DNA from: an uncultured Collinsella sp.
GTDB taxonomy: Bacteria > Actinomycetota > Coriobacteriia > Coriobacteriales > Coriobacteriaceae
Length of the DNA stretch: 64,000 nucleotides
Reading direction: 5' to 3'
NCBI GenBank assembly: GCA_902494345.1
Contig: CABUSV010000011.1
Location: forward strand, 16,738 to 80,737
The notes under the pieces are model-generated. The model saw nothing but the letters and a program-made list of their open reading frames with translations. It was not told where the DNA came from and did no database searches. The translations under genes and the position numbers were made by a program. Positions 55,830-63,660 of the stretch are shown here, in pieces (the first letter of the stretch is position 1; every line of letters starts with the position of its first letter).

Positions 55830-57791
55830 ATGGAACAGAGGGTCCTCGGGGGAAGATACCTCCTCAAGGATAAGGTGGGAACAGGCGGCATGGCGACCGT
55901 CTACCGTGCACAGGACCAGGTCCTCGACCGCACGGTAGCCGTCAAGATCATGCTGCCGCAGTATGCTGGCGACGCAACCTTCGCCGCACGCTTTAAGCAG
56001 GAGGCCCAGGCAGCAGCCGGTCTCTCCTCCCCCTATATCGTGGGCGTCTACGATTGGGGCAAGGACGGCGACACCTATTACATCGTCATGGAGTACCTGC
56101 GCGGCACCGACCTTAAGAGCGGCATCAAGAGCCACGGCGCCCTCGACCCCAAGAAGGTCGCCCAGATCGGCTCGCAGATCAGCTCCGCACTTTCGGTCGC
56201 CCACAAGCACGAAATCATCCACCGCGACATTAAGCCGCAGAACATCATGGTGCTGCCCGACGGCAACATCAAGGTGATGGACTTTGGCATCGCGCGCGCC
56301 AAGAACAGCCACCTCACGCAAGACAACAACGTGCTGGGAACCGCCCACTACGTCAGCCCCGAGCAGACCCGTGGTCAGGACCTCGGCCCCACCTCGGATA
56401 TCTACTCGCTGGGCGTCGTGATGTACGAGTGCGCCACCGGCCGCGTCCCCTTTGACGGTGACGACGCTATCTCGGTCGCACTCAAGCAGGTCAACGAGTT
56501 GCCTATTCCGCCGAGCCAGATCAACTCCGGTGTCGACGCCGACCTTGAGCGCATCATCCTCAAGTGCATGGAGAAGGACCCGGCAAACCGCTTCCAGACC
56601 GCCGACGAGCTGCGTCAGGTGCTCAACAGCTACCTGTCGGGCCGTGCCGTCAACGTCTCGGAGCCCACGCGCATCATCGGTGCCCCCGGTGAGCTGGGCG
56701 CCACCAAGACTCGCGAGCTTTCCGATCAGACGCGCGCCATGGTGCGTCCCGTCTCGGGCGTGAGCGGCCAAAATACCGCCCGCAGCTCGGTTTCGGGCTC
56801 CACCGGCTCCTACGAGGTCGAAAAGCCCAAATCCAACAAGAACAAGATCATCGCCGCCGTGGTGGCAGCGGTTGCCGTCATCGGCATCGTGGTGGCCTTT
56901 GCCACAGGACTCTTTGGCGGCGAGCAGGTCACCGTGCCCGATGTGCTGGGCAAGGACCAGCAGACTGCCGTCGAGCTGATCAAGGAAGCCGGCCTCGAGG
57001 TCGGCACCATCGACCAAAGCTACAACGACGATGTCGACGAGGGCAAGGTCGCCGAGCAGACGCCCAACGGCAACACCAAGAAGACCAAGGGCACCAAGGT
57101 GAACCTGGTAATCTCCAAGGGCCCCAAGCCCTCCGAGAAGGTTGAGGTTCCCAAACTTGTCGGCCTGACCAAGGACCAAGCAGAAGCCGCACTGGCAAGC
57201 GTTGGCCTGAAGGGCAACGCCTCCGAGGAGGCCAACGAGGCTGATGAGGGCCAGGTCTTTGAGCAGGGCACCGAAGCCGGTAAGGAAGTCGCGAAGGGCA
57301 CGACCATCTCGTACAAGGTCTCGAGCGGCCCGGATACCACGTCCGTCCCCGACCTGACCGACATGACCGAGGCCCAGGCGCGCAACGCCCTCGATATGGC
57401 AGGCTTTGGCGTCGACGTGAGCTACCAGGAGAACGACTCGGTTACCGAGGGCACCGTGATCAGCTGGAACCCCAGCGGCAAGCAGAAGCCCGGCGCCACG
57501 ATTACCGTCGTCATTGCCAAGAAGTCCGGCAAGGCCACCGTCCCGGGCAACCTGTACGGCAAGAGCATCTCCGCCGCCGTTACCGCGCTCAACAACGCCG
57601 GTTTCTATAACATTGGCTTCTGTGACCAGAACGGCAATCCCGTAAGCGGTAACGAGGATGCCACCGTTACGGGCGTCTCCCCCACTGGCAAGCAGTCCAC
57701 CGACAGCACGATCACGCTAACAGTCGCACTTTCTGGTTCGGGCTCGGGCTCGGGCACGAGCACGGGCGACGATTCCGGTACGACCAACTAG
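55830..57791 (+). CDS. pknB: PknB-type Ser/Thr kinase with four PASTA repeats
   Basis: 653 aa. The cytoplasmic kinase (about 8-270) has 'VGTGGMATVYRA', 'IIHRDIKPQNIMV', 'VMDFGIARA' and 'YVSPEQTRG'. Then come a juxtamembrane linker, one membrane segment (about 345-365) and four extracellular PASTA domains, ending in a Gly/Ser/Thr tail. PASTA domains sense muropeptides or lipid II. The start is the ATG at 55830, after AGGAG; an ATG at 55815 lies before that site. It ends the operon, followed by a strong terminator, with a 132-nt gap after the RodA-PBP gene. Confidence 0.96.
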   Translation: MEQRVLGGRYLLKDKVGTGGMATVYRAQDQVLDRTVAVKIMLPQYAGDATFAARFKQEAQAAAGLSSPYIVGVYDWGKDGDTYYIVMEYLRGTDLKSGIKSHGALDPKKVAQIGSQISSALSVAHKHEIIHRDIKPQNIMVLPDGNIKVMDFGIARAKNSHLTQDNNVLGTAHYVSPEQTRGQDLGPTSDIYSLGVVMYECATGRVPFDGDDAISVALKQVNELPIPPSQINSGVDADLERIILKCMEKDPANRFQTADELRQVLNSYLSGRAVNVSEPTRIIGAPGELGATKTRELSDQTRAMVRPVSGVSGQNTARSSVSGSTGSYEVEKPKSNKNKIIAAVVAAVAVIGIVVAFATGLFGGEQVTVPDVLGKDQQTAVELIKEAGLEVGTIDQSYNDDVDEGKVAEQTPNGNTKKTKGTKVNLVISKGPKPSEKVEVPKLVGLTKDQAEAALASVGLKGNASEEANEADEGQVFEQGTEAGKEVAKGTTISYKVSSGPDTTSVPDLTDMTEAQARNALDMAGFGVDVSYQENDSVTEGTVISWNPSGKQKPGATITVVIAKKSGKATVPGNLYGKSISAAVTALNNAGFYNIGFCDQNGNPVSGNEDATVTGVSPTGKQSTDSTITLTVALSGSGSGSGTSTGDDSGTTN

Positions 57792-57843
57792 TCGCCACCC
57801 CACCGCTTATCGCGGCTTTCGCCGCAAACATATTCGCTCACAG

Positions 57844-57880
57844 GCGCCCGCTTGCTCCCCCGCAAGCGGGCGCTTTATTT
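57844..57880 (+). terminator. Terminator of the envelope-signalling operon
   Basis: The stem GCGCCCGCTTGC / GCAAGCGGGCGC with a short loop is followed by TTTATTT. It lies 53 nt after the pknB stop. Confidence 0.9.
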
Positions 57881-57907
57881 ATCGACAGACCATGGCCCCT
57901 TAGCAAC

Positions 57908-57932
57908 GCAAAGAGGCCCGCAAAAGCGAGCC
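57908..57932 (-). terminator. Terminator of the decayed kinase gene
   Basis: The minus-strand arms AGGCTCGC and GCGGGCCT flank a TTTT loop and are followed by CTTTG. It still sits after the stop codon of the remnant at 57967. Confidence 0.55.
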
Positions 57933-57966
57933 TCCCAGGTGACAACAGAATATGTAATGCAGTAAT

Positions 57967-58232
57967 TACTGGCCGCAGAACTTCACCATGATCTCGACCA
58001 TGGACTCTTGCCTATGGACAAAATGTCCATAGGCAAGGAGATGAAAGAGTAAGGACAACGCCCTCTAAAAGAAGGCCGTATATGAAGATTGCATATCCCT
58101 TTTGCCTTCATATACTCAAGAAGCACCCCTCGAAGCGCTCCTGAGAGGCCCCCCTTGGATGCAACCCAGGGGATCCAGATTCTGGTAGACATCGGCGCAG
58201 CAAAATCCTGCCGCGCAGGCACGAACGGACAT
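57967..58232 (-). pseudogene. Remnant of a second PfkB-type sugar kinase
   Basis: An ATG at 58232 with AGGAG upstream opens a frame reading 'CAAGFCCADVYQNLD', which resembles the N-terminus of PfkB sugar kinases such as the intact one next door. It then runs off into unrelated text and stops at 58116. At 57967-58007 a short frame ending 'MVEIMVKFCGQ' with stop and terminator looks like a protein C-terminus. Between them are two inverted repeats. This is best read as an internally deleted gene; that both ends belong to one gene is inferred. Confidence 0.45.
58008..58038. repeat. Perfect 13-bp palindrome in the remnant
   Basis: CTTGCCTATGGAC and its exact complement are separated by AAAAT. It lies at the edge of the surviving C-terminal stretch. 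A second, weaker inverted pair (TATATGAAG / CTTCATATA) is at 58079-58114. Confidence 0.75.
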
Positions 58233-58286
58233 CTTGACTCCTAACGCAATGCGGGGCGCCCCAAGACACCCCGCCACGACAAAAAA

Positions 58287-59159
58287 CTAGTTCTCGTAGA
58301 CCAGCGGGTGGCCCCAACTGCCCTCGATCTTGCAGGTCTCCGCCGCAAAACCGGCAGCGAAGTCCAAGCTCTCGCGAATCGCGGCCTCGCCGCACTCGCC
58401 GGCCTTCTTCTTGGAAAGATAGGTGACCAAAAACGCCGTCAGCAGTGAATCGCCGGCCGCCATAGCGTCTTTGAGCTCCTCGGGCGCCACGGGCTTGATG
58501 CCCTGCTCGTAGAAGTTTTCGCCGTCATAGGCGACGGAGCCCTTGCTCCCGCGCGATGCGCATACGATTTGAGGGCCAAGGGCCTTCACCCACTCGAGCT
58601 TCGCCTTGATATCCTCCAGGGAAGCGTCGCCCATGGACATAAAGGCGTACGTCACAAATGGCGCAATCTGCCCGAAGTACTCGTCGGTGGAGTCATCGGA
58701 GAAGTCGAAGCTGATAGGCACGCCGGCAGCCTTGATCTTGGGGAGCTCGCGCTCGGTGAAGCAGTAGTTGCCGCTGTGCACCAAATCGAAGCCGCTGACG
58801 TACTCGGCGGCGAAGCGGTCTATCACGTAGCGCATGTCGCCACGTATGCCGCCTTCATTGGAGCCCAGGAAGATACGGTCCCCGGTCTCGTCAACGGTCA
58901 CGCGAGCGGCGCCGTTGACGCCCAGGACCTGCTGGCAGCGAAGAAGTTCGACGCCCTCGTCCTCGAGCGATGCTATAACGTGCTCGGCCTCCTCATCTGA
59001 TCCGAAGATTCCCATGTAGGCGCTGCGATCGACGCCGAGCTTCTTGGCGAAGACGGCGAAGTTAACTGCATTGCCGCCGGGATACATGGTCTTGATGTGC
59101 TCGTACTTATCGACAACGTTGTCTCCAAAGCCAAGCACGCTTATAGGATAGGCTGCCAT
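58287..59159 (-). CDS. frlD: Fructoselysine 6-kinase-like PfkB sugar kinase
   Basis: 290 aa. It has 'GFGDNVVDKYEHI', 'MYPGGNAVNFAVFAKKLG' and 'FDFSDDSTDEYF', matching FrlD-type kinases. The usual GAGD near the catalytic Asp reads AAGD ('DAMAAGDSLLTAF'), a conservative change. It phosphorylates the sugar moiety of an Amadori compound so that the deglycase can act. The start is the ATG at 59159, after GGAGA. It is the last gene of the operon, 99 nt after the deglycase. The exact substrate (fructoselysine or another fructose-amino acid) is uncertain. Confidence 0.82.
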   Translation of the reverse strand: MAAYPISVLGFGDNVVDKYEHIKTMYPGGNAVNFAVFAKKLGVDRSAYMGIFGSDEEAEHVIASLEDEGVELLRCQQVLGVNGAARVTVDETGDRIFLGSNEGGIRGDMRYVIDRFAAEYVSGFDLVHSGNYCFTERELPKIKAAGVPISFDFSDDSTDEYFGQIAPFVTYAFMSMGDASLEDIKAKLEWVKALGPQIVCASRGSKGSVAYDGENFYEQGIKPVAPEELKDAMAAGDSLLTAFLVTYLSKKKAGECGEAAIRESLDFAAGFAAETCKIEGSWGHPLVYEN

Positions 59160-59258
59160 GGTTATCTCCATTCAGGTAAACCGCCGTGGTTACGGCGAGC
59201 AGACGGGGCGCGAGGGATTCGCACGTCTCAACGCGCCTCGCACCCCGTTTTAAAATCG

Positions 59259-60227
59259 CTAGTACTTCTCGATGCCCATGTAACGACGCACGTCCGGGTG
59301 ATGGTCGAACACCTTGCCGCGAGCGGAGCGCAGCTCACAGTTCATCGTGTAGAACAGGATTGGATCAAGGAACGCGCGAACGCTCGCCGGTACTTGGTCC
59401 ATGCCGTACTCCATGGCGTCGAGCACCATAAGAGTGTCGGTATGGGTCTCGAGGAATGCGAGGGCGCGCTCATCCATGGCTCGGCACTCACTAGAAGACA
59501 TCTGCAGGAAGTAGAAGACTCCGGGCTCGGTCACCTCGAAGGGGCCGTGGAAGTACTCGCCGGAGTGGATATAGGCGCAGCTCTGCCACTGCATCTCCAT
59601 AAGCGAGCAGATAGCGAAGCCATAGGCCTGGCTAAACACGGGACCGGACCCCAAGATATACAGGAACTTGTGGTCCTGGCACAGGGCGGCAAAACGGTCG
59701 CAGAGTTCGGCGTTGACCTTCTCGCGAGCTGCAGGCAGGATCTGGTCCATCTTGGCGATGCCTTCGTACATGTCGGCAAGGTCGGCATAACCTTCCTGCT
59801 GATCCAGGAGCTCGGAAGCGAGAGCCAAAGAGATGCCGGCGGGCACCTCCGCCTGCGGAACTCCCTCGCCCCACGGATATACCCAGCACGTCCACTCACC
59901 GTTATCGATGCCGGAACCCGCGTTGTCCGTCTGCACGATAACGGTCGCGCCCGCCGCCTTGGCGATCGAGCACGCGTCGATTACCTCGGGGGTGTTGCCG
60001 GAGTGGCTGCAAGCGATGACAAGGGACTTTTCGCCCAGGCGCTTGGGACGCATGATATCGAACTCGCGGGCGGTATACGCCTCGCTGGCAAACGTAGTCG
60101 CCTCGCGCTTGAGCAGCTCGTGGGCGGGCAGCAGGTCGATGAGGGAGCCGCCGCAGGCAACCCAGAAGACGCTATCGAAACCGCCCTTTTCAGCGATTGC
60201 GTCGGCGATAAGATCATGTGCGTTCAT
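59259..60227 (-). CDS. frlB: SIS-domain fructosamine 6-phosphate deglycase
   Basis: 322 aa with two sugar isomerase domains: 'VFWVACGGSLIDLL' and 'ACSHSGNTPEVIDAC' in the first, 'YILGSGPVFSQAYGFA' and 'HSGEYFHGPFEVTE' in the second. The layout matches FrlB/FraB, which split phosphorylated Amadori products to glucose 6-phosphate and the amino acid. The start is the ATG at 60227, after AAGGAAG. It lies 100 nt after the epimerase. Confidence 0.85.
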   Translation of the reverse strand: MNAHDLIADAIAEKGGFDSVFWVACGGSLIDLLPAHELLKREATTFASEAYTAREFDIMRPKRLGEKSLVIACSHSGNTPEVIDACSIAKAAGATVIVQTDNAGSGIDNGEWTCWVYPWGEGVPQAEVPAGISLALASELLDQQEGYADLADMYEGIAKMDQILPAAREKVNAELCDRFAALCQDHKFLYILGSGPVFSQAYGFAICSLMEMQWQSCAYIHSGEYFHGPFEVTEPGVFYFLQMSSSECRAMDERALAFLETHTDTLMVLDAMEYGMDQVPASVRAFLDPILFYTMNCELRSARGKVFDHHPDVRRYMGIEKY

Positions 60228-60327
60228 TGTTATTCTTCCTTTCGATACGGCGGACGAATCCGCCAACGTTTACTGCGAGTCTTCTCGTCAAGCGTGTTGA
60301 CTTCCCCACGCGAATGGGAGCTACGCG

Positions 60328-61185
60328 CTAGTCGACAAAATACCTCTCGAAGGCGTCCATGTTGTGCCGGTCCGCTGCTGCGGGATCATCGAAATACCTT
60401 CCATCGGTGATCTCCTGGCCAAGATAGCCCTCGAACCCATGCGCGTTGAGGACGCGTACGAAATCGTCCATACTGTGCTTTCCATCGCCCCAAACCAGAT
60501 GGCCATATGGGTCGCCATCAATGAAGCGCATGTTCCTTATGGCACCATCGCCAAACTCGGCAAACCACTCTTCAAGGCTCTCGCCGGCGACTCCCATAGC
60601 GGTAGTGTCCACCATTGGAGTAAGGTGCGGGCTGGCTACTTGGTCAAGCATGCGCCTGGCGTCCGCGAGTGTAACCACCAAGTTGCTCTCTTCCGGCCTC
60701 AGGCTCTCCATGCAGAGGGTCACGCCGTGCTCGCCGGCATAGTCCGCAAGAATCGCCAAGTGCTCGGCAGAGCGCTTCCAAGCCTCCTCGCGGTCCTCGT
60801 CCCAATCGCCCCAACCGGAGTTGATGGACATATACGGGGCGCCGAGCACCTCGGCGAGCTCGATGCCGTGCTTAAAGTAAGCGAGGCTCCGCTGCGCGTG
60901 GAGGGGCTTTCTGGCAGCGTACTGCCACGGATACACCACGTTCTCCGGACACAGGGAGCTCACGGAGAGTCCGCGGGACTCGATCTTGCGGCGAAGCTCG
61001 TCGGCCTCGAAATACCCCGTGTGGTCCAGCGTCACGTGCGGCTCGGCCGCCCAAAGCTCGATGGTTTTGAAGCCAAGGCGCTGCTGAGCATCAAGGAAGT
61101 AATCGAGCGACCACATGATGTAGTGAATGTTCATGCCGGCGACCTGCTCGCGACGCAGACGGGGTGTGGAAGCGCTTAAATCCAT
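60328..61185 (-). CDS. frlC: FrlC-like sugar epimerase (TIM barrel)
   Basis: 285 aa. It is an AP-endonuclease-2-like TIM barrel: 'LGFKTIELWAAEPHV', metal-ligand Glu in 'LCMESLRPEESNLV', Asp in 'MVDTTAMG', and 'YLGQEITDGRYF' near the end. This resembles FrlC, which interconverts fructoselysine and psicoselysine. The start is the ATG at 61185, after AGGAGG. It is 12 nt after the transporter gene. Other sugar isomerases share the fold; context favours FrlC. Confidence 0.78.
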   Translation of the reverse strand: MDLSASTPRLRREQVAGMNIHYIMWSLDYFLDAQQRLGFKTIELWAAEPHVTLDHTGYFEADELRRKIESRGLSVSSLCPENVVYPWQYAARKPLHAQRSLAYFKHGIELAEVLGAPYMSINSGWGDWDEDREEAWKRSAEHLAILADYAGEHGVTLCMESLRPEESNLVVTLADARRMLDQVASPHLTPMVDTTAMGVAGESLEEWFAEFGDGAIRNMRFIDGDPYGHLVWGDGKHSMDDFVRVLNAHGFEGYLGQEITDGRYFDDPAAADRHNMDAFERYFVD

Positions 61186-61197
61186 GCTGGGCACCTC

Positions 61198-62661
61198 CTA
61201 CATCGGCAGTAGGCCGGAGATCACAGTCGCGACCAATCCGAACAGAACCATGAAGATAAAGAACTTCCAGATGGTCTTCCACCATTGCCCGAAGGAGATC
61301 TTCGCCACGGCAAGACCCGCGACGGTCATGCCCGCAACGGGGCTGATGGTGTTGACGGTCTGGTTCGCGAACTGCAGAGCGGTGACGGCAGCCTCGGGAT
61401 TGAGGCCCATAAGCTCGGTCAGCGGGCCCATGACGGGCATGGTGAGTGCAGCGAGGCCGGAGCTGGAAGGAACCAGCAGCGAAAGCAGGCCGAGGACGAT
61501 GTACATGAAGGTGGTATAGATGAAGGACGGAGCGCCCGCAAGGAGTCCGACGAGCCAGTTAAGAATAGAGTCGATGATCATTCCGCCCTCTGCGACGACC
61601 AGGATGCCGCGGGCGATGCCGATGATGCAGGCTGCGTAGGCGAAGTCGGCGATTCCGCGGACGAACTCCTCCGCAATGGTCTTCTCGTCCAGGCCGCCGA
61701 GTATGCCGGCAAGAAGGCCCATGGCCAGGAACACCATGGAGATCTCGTCCATATACCAGCCCTGGGTAACGAGGCCCCACACGATAACGCCCATGCCGAC
61801 CGCGAAATCAATGAGGACGAGCTTGTGGCGAAGCGTGAACTCCTCTTCGATAGAGGCATCGGTGACAGAGAACTCGATGCGCTTCTGCTTATCGTCCTCA
61901 TAGGTGATGGAGGACTTGGGATCGAGCTTGACGCGGCGCGCGTAGCGCATGGCCCAGAAAATGCCCGCGGCGGTGAAGATGACCCACAGGATGGCGCGGA
62001 GCCAAAGCTGGGGATTTCCCTCGATGCCGATAACGCCCTGGGCGATCAGCACGTTGAAAGGATCAATAGTGGATGCGCAGTAACCAAGGTTGGGGCCGAG
62101 GAAGCAGATGATGAACGCGGTCATGGAGTCATACCCGATGCTCAGCATGATGGGGATGAAGATCGCGTAGAACGGCAGCGCCTCCTCGGACATGCCGAAC
62201 GTGGTGCCGCAGATCGAGAGCAGGATCATGGAGATGGGGATGATCAAGATGTCCTTGTTCTTCAGCTTCTTAATCACGCGGCTCATGCCGGCGTTTAGGG
62301 CGTTGGTCTTGGTGACGATGGCGAACGATCCGCCGATCAGCAGGACGAACGCGACGACATCGGCCGCAGCCTGAATGCCCTTGGCGGGAGCCTGCAGGAC
62401 GGCATCGATGCCCTGTCGCAGATCGACGGTCTCCCCCGTCTCCGAATCGGTGTAGACCTTGTCGACCTCTTGGTACGTTCCGGCTACGGCGACTTCTCGC
62501 TCGCCCGCGGCCGTCTGAATGGTCTGGCGGTCGAACTGACCCGATGGGACGATCCATGTGAGCACCGCGAAGAACACGATCAGCATGAACGCGATGGTGT
62601 ACACATGGGGAAGCTGGAGATGGAATCTGCGCTTGGGCTTCTCCTGTTTGGCATCCGACAT
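61198..62661 (-). CDS. DcuC/YfcC-family transporter
   Basis: 487 aa with about 11-12 membrane segments. 'FGMSEEALPFYAIFIPIM' and the C-terminal 'LLVPSSSGLAALTMPVMGPL' are typical of YfcC/DcuC-type carriers. Known relatives move C4-dicarboxylates, basic amino acids or, in one enteric locus, fructose-asparagine. As first gene of an Amadori operon it probably imports the substrate. It replaces the APC permease FrlA of E. coli. The start is the ATG at 62661, after AGGAGG. Confidence 0.85.
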   Translation of the reverse strand: MSDAKQEKPKRRFHLQLPHVYTIAFMLIVFFAVLTWIVPSGQFDRQTIQTAAGEREVAVAGTYQEVDKVYTDSETGETVDLRQGIDAVLQAPAKGIQAAADVVAFVLLIGGSFAIVTKTNALNAGMSRVIKKLKNKDILIIPISMILLSICGTTFGMSEEALPFYAIFIPIMLSIGYDSMTAFIICFLGPNLGYCASTIDPFNVLIAQGVIGIEGNPQLWLRAILWVIFTAAGIFWAMRYARRVKLDPKSSITYEDDKQKRIEFSVTDASIEEEFTLRHKLVLIDFAVGMGVIVWGLVTQGWYMDEISMVFLAMGLLAGILGGLDEKTIAEEFVRGIADFAYAACIIGIARGILVVAEGGMIIDSILNWLVGLLAGAPSFIYTTFMYIVLGLLSLLVPSSSGLAALTMPVMGPLTELMGLNPEAAVTALQFANQTVNTISPVAGMTVAGLAVAKISFGQWWKTIWKFFIFMVLFGLVATVISGLLPM

Positions 62662-62715
62662 TCTTAACCTCCTGCCAGAGCAACGATGCTTGCCAAAAAT
62701 CCTTCACGTATAGGC

Positions 62716-62736
62716 AAACATCTTAGGTTGTTCTAT
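62716..62736. promoter_or_regulatory. Operator copy 1 of the fructoselysine operon
   Basis: AAACATCTTAGGTTGTTCTAT. It matches copy 2 at all but one of 21 positions and overlaps the -10 edge and likely transcription start of the operon promoter, so a bound repressor would block it. Confidence 0.65.
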
Positions 62737-62764
62737 GTATAACCTGCATGAAGGCGTCGGTCAA
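62736..62764 (-). promoter_or_regulatory. Promoter of the fructoselysine operon
   Basis: Minus-strand TTGACC (62759-62764) and TATACA (62736-62741) are separated by 17 nt, close to the sigma-70 consensus. It points to the transporter gene, whose start is about 70 nt downstream. Confidence 0.75.
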
Positions 62765-62765
62765 G

Positions 62766-62786
62766 AAACATATTAGGTTGTTCTAT
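62766..62786. promoter_or_regulatory. Operator copy 2 of the fructoselysine operon
   Basis: AAACATATTAGGTTGTTCTAT, exactly 50 bp from copy 1 in direct orientation, just upstream of the -35. The same-face spacing (about five helical turns) suits cooperative binding or looping by the adjacent GntR protein. Confidence 0.65.
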
Positions 62787-62858
62787 AAGTGGTAACTTTT
62801 ACGCGCTAAACGGACCTGCCGCGGCAATACGAGAACAGCGCTGTGTGAGACAGAGCCG

Positions 62859-63593
62859 CTAGATATCGAAGCTGTAGCGCGAACCCACGTAGTACTGTCT
62901 GCCATAGCAGAAGCGCTCTCCGTTGGAATCGAGAAAGCCCGCGTTCATGAAGAACAGCGGCTCCCCTACTGGGACCTTGAGCTCGCGGGCGGCATCAATT
63001 CCCGCACGGGCGATCTCCAGCCTGCAGGGATCGGACGAGCAGGGATACCTACCCGTACGCTCCCCCACGGCCTCGAATATCGAACAATTGGAGAGACCGA
63101 TATCTTTGAGAAATTCGAATCCATCGACAGGATAGTAGTTGTTCTCGAACAGGACCGGCACGCCGTCTGCGGTACGCACGCGTGAGACCAAGATGAGGTC
63201 AGAGCCTTCATCCAAGCCAAAGAAAGAAGCGAGGTCGCGATCGGCGGCAACGGTCTTGCGGGCAACGACGCGAGCGCCCGCCTTCATGCCGTTTTCAGCG
63301 CATGCTTGGGTAAAACTCTGAACATCGTCCTTCTGATGCACCTTGCGAATTATCTTTGTCGCGGTCACAAACGTACCACGCCCCTGCCGCTTGGTGAGAT
63401 ACCCCTCGCCCACAAGCTCCTCTATTGCGCGGCGAACCGTGACCCTTCCCACGCCGTACATCTTAGAAAGCTCAAGTTCCGTTGGAATCTGCGAGTCAAC
63501 GGGATATGTCCCCTGTTCGATATCGCTCTTAAGCAAATCGAGCACCTGTTGATACAGCGGGGCGGAAGAGCCCCCATCCAGATGCGCATCCAC
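62859..63593 (-). CDS. GntR/HutC-family regulator
   Basis: 244 aa. The N-terminal winged helix has 'QIPTELELSKMYGVGRVTVRRAIEEL' split as usual for GntR proteins, and 'KRQGRGTFV' closes it. The C-terminal UTRA ligand domain includes 'LILVSRVRTADGVPV'. Such FrlR-like proteins are repressors relieved by a phosphorylated sugar-amino acid. The start is a GTG at 63593, after AAAGGGAG. It is read in the same direction, upstream of the operon, with operators in the gap between. Confidence 0.9.
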   Translation of the reverse strand: MDAHLDGGSSAPLYQQVLDLLKSDIEQGTYPVDSQIPTELELSKMYGVGRVTVRRAIEELVGEGYLTKRQGRGTFVTATKIIRKVHQKDDVQSFTQACAENGMKAGARVVARKTVAADRDLASFFGLDEGSDLILVSRVRTADGVPVLFENNYYPVDGFEFLKDIGLSNCSIFEAVGERTGRYPCSSDPCRLEIARAGIDAARELKVPVGEPLFFMNAGFLDSNGERFCYGRQYYVGSRYSFDI

Positions 63594-63660
63594 AAAAACT
63601 CTCCCTTTAAGGCGTTCGCGATCTCAACGACTCCATTCTACCGCACACGGAAAAATGAGG

